Under the pieces are notes generated by a model, which did not search any database, was not told the DNA's origin, and worked only from the letters and a program-made list of their open reading frames with translations. From Winogradskyella flava (lineage in GTDB: Bacteria > Bacteroidota > Bacteroidia > Flavobacteriales > Flavobacteriaceae), in contig NZ_JACLCP010000001.1 in NCBI RefSeq assembly GCF_014243395.1, positions 992,001 to 1,056,000 of the forward strand: a DNA stretch of 64,000 bases. Reading direction: 5' to 3'. Below, in pieces: positions 63,526-64,000 of this stretch (the first letter of the stretch is position 1; every line of letters starts with the position of its first letter). Position numbers and translations under genes: made by a program.

Positions 63526-64000
63526 TTAAGCTACTGAACCTTGGCAACTACTTCCTGCACCAGCCGTACAACCATAGCAATGTTGTGATATGACAATGTT
63601 TCGACCTTCAAGTAGTTCTTCATTATATTCTGAAATGTGTTTCACTTTGCTATTTACAGGTAATTCCAACATCTGATTAAAATCACAATCATACAAGTAA
63701 CCATCCCAACTTACGGAAAGCGTGTTTGTACACATCACATTGGTAACCGCCGCAGGGTTATAAGCCTCAACTAATTGGTACATATAATCTTCATAGTTTT
63801 CCGAAGCAATGAGATAATCCAAGAATCGGCTAATTGGTAAATTAGTTATGGCAAACAAATTGTGAAAGTGAATTCCAAAATCTTCCATTAAGGCTTTTTT
63901 AAAATCCTTTTCCATAGAGGCTTGGTCGCCAGGCAAAAATGCACCTGACGGATTGTAAACCAAATCCAATCTTAAATCACTATCTGGCATGCCATAACCA
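63526..64000 (-). CDS. arsS: Arsenosugar radical SAM protein ArsS, C-terminal part
   Basis: Only the C-terminal domain (DUF3641-like) is inside the window; the frame is open to the right edge, and the codons before the internal ATG (GYG-MPDSD) read as continuing protein. LDLVYNPSGAFLPG, LFAITNLPISRF, YMYQLVEAYNPAAV and the Cys-rich end CTNTLSV, YDCDFNQML, HCYGCTAGAGSSC match the family. ArsS couples dimethylarsenic to the 5'-deoxyadenosyl group of SAM. The radical SAM CxxxCxxC motif should lie beyond the edge. It is the most upstream gene of the operon seen here. Confidence 0.88.
   Translation of the reverse strand, partial: GYGMPDSDLRLDLVYNPSGAFLPGDQASMEKDFKKALMEDFGIHFHNLFAITNLPISRFLDYLIASENYEDYMYQLVEAYNPAAVTNVMCTNTLSVSWDGYLYDCDFNQMLELPVNSKVKHISEYNEELLEGRNIVISQHCYGCTAGAGSSCQGSVA

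Overview
The window looks like chromosomal DNA of a marine-type flavobacterium (Bacteroidota, Flavobacteriaceae). The DNA is AT-rich and purine-type Shine-Dalgarno sites are largely missing. A few genes are preceded by the Bacteroidota -7 promoter motif TAnnTTTG. Many products carry lipoprotein signals (positive N-terminus, hydrophobic stretch, Cys), and the gene families are typical of the group: GH13/GH97 starch enzymes, the mevalonate pathway, TPR hybrid histidine kinases and the arsenosugar genes. I saw no rRNA, tRNA, CRISPR array or insertion sequence. No gene-free stretch exceeds about 200 bases. All family calls come from reading motifs; no database search was run.

1-16841 (+): the downstream part of an alpha-glucan (starch/maltose) utilisation locus. 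It encodes a sugar permease (cut by the left edge), beta-phosphoglucomutase, GH65 maltose phosphorylase, four GH13 lipoproteins, an esterase-like lipoprotein, a GH31 and a GH97 alpha-glucosidase. The logic is surface or periplasmic cleavage to maltose/glucose, import of maltose, then phosphorolysis to beta-glucose-1-phosphate and glucose-6-phosphate. 16936-20536: a GAF protein faces an HD-domain protein fused to a Pycsar-effector-like membrane module. 20708-25976 (+): a redox-stress group (SelO, DUF427, alpha/beta-hydrolase-OsmC fusion, ergothioneine enzymes EgtB and EgtD). It is followed by a metallophosphoesterase/outer-membrane-barrel giant and a protein with the class III nucleotidyl cyclase fold (DUF2652 type).

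30286-43747: a lipoprotein, a BaiN/HI0933-type flavoprotein, two sister TPR-histidine kinase-receiver proteins, and between the kinases a mevalonate/isoprenoid group (mvaD, mevalonate kinase, an unlisted 36-residue membrane peptide, UbiA prenyltransferase, nitrilase). The same group holds a pseudouridine-synthase homologue that has lost its catalytic Asp. 43834-52154 (mostly -): an envelope glycosylation group (two GT2 enzymes, a GT-C mannosyltransferase) in one overlapping operon with a membrane polyferredoxin and an FAD oxidoreductase. 52350-57920 (+): DUF547, a barrel protein, GH113, an Omp85-like protein and a phosphatase.

57925-64000 (-): an arsenosugar-type operon running off the right edge: ArsS (radical SAM, C-terminal part), rhodanese, TIGR04282-type transferase, purine nucleoside phosphorylase, ArsM, then after one repeat-filled gap a sterol-desaturase-like enzyme, DUF547 and a TIGR04283-type glycosyltransferase. 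The phosphorylase has Asp where 6-oxopurine enzymes have Asn. This makes it a good candidate for removing adenine from the ArsS product, a step with no assigned enzyme that I know of. This operon is the strongest candidate for an incompletely described system in the window.

All seven convergent gene pairs overlap or are separated by at most 7 bases, leaving no room for terminators between them.
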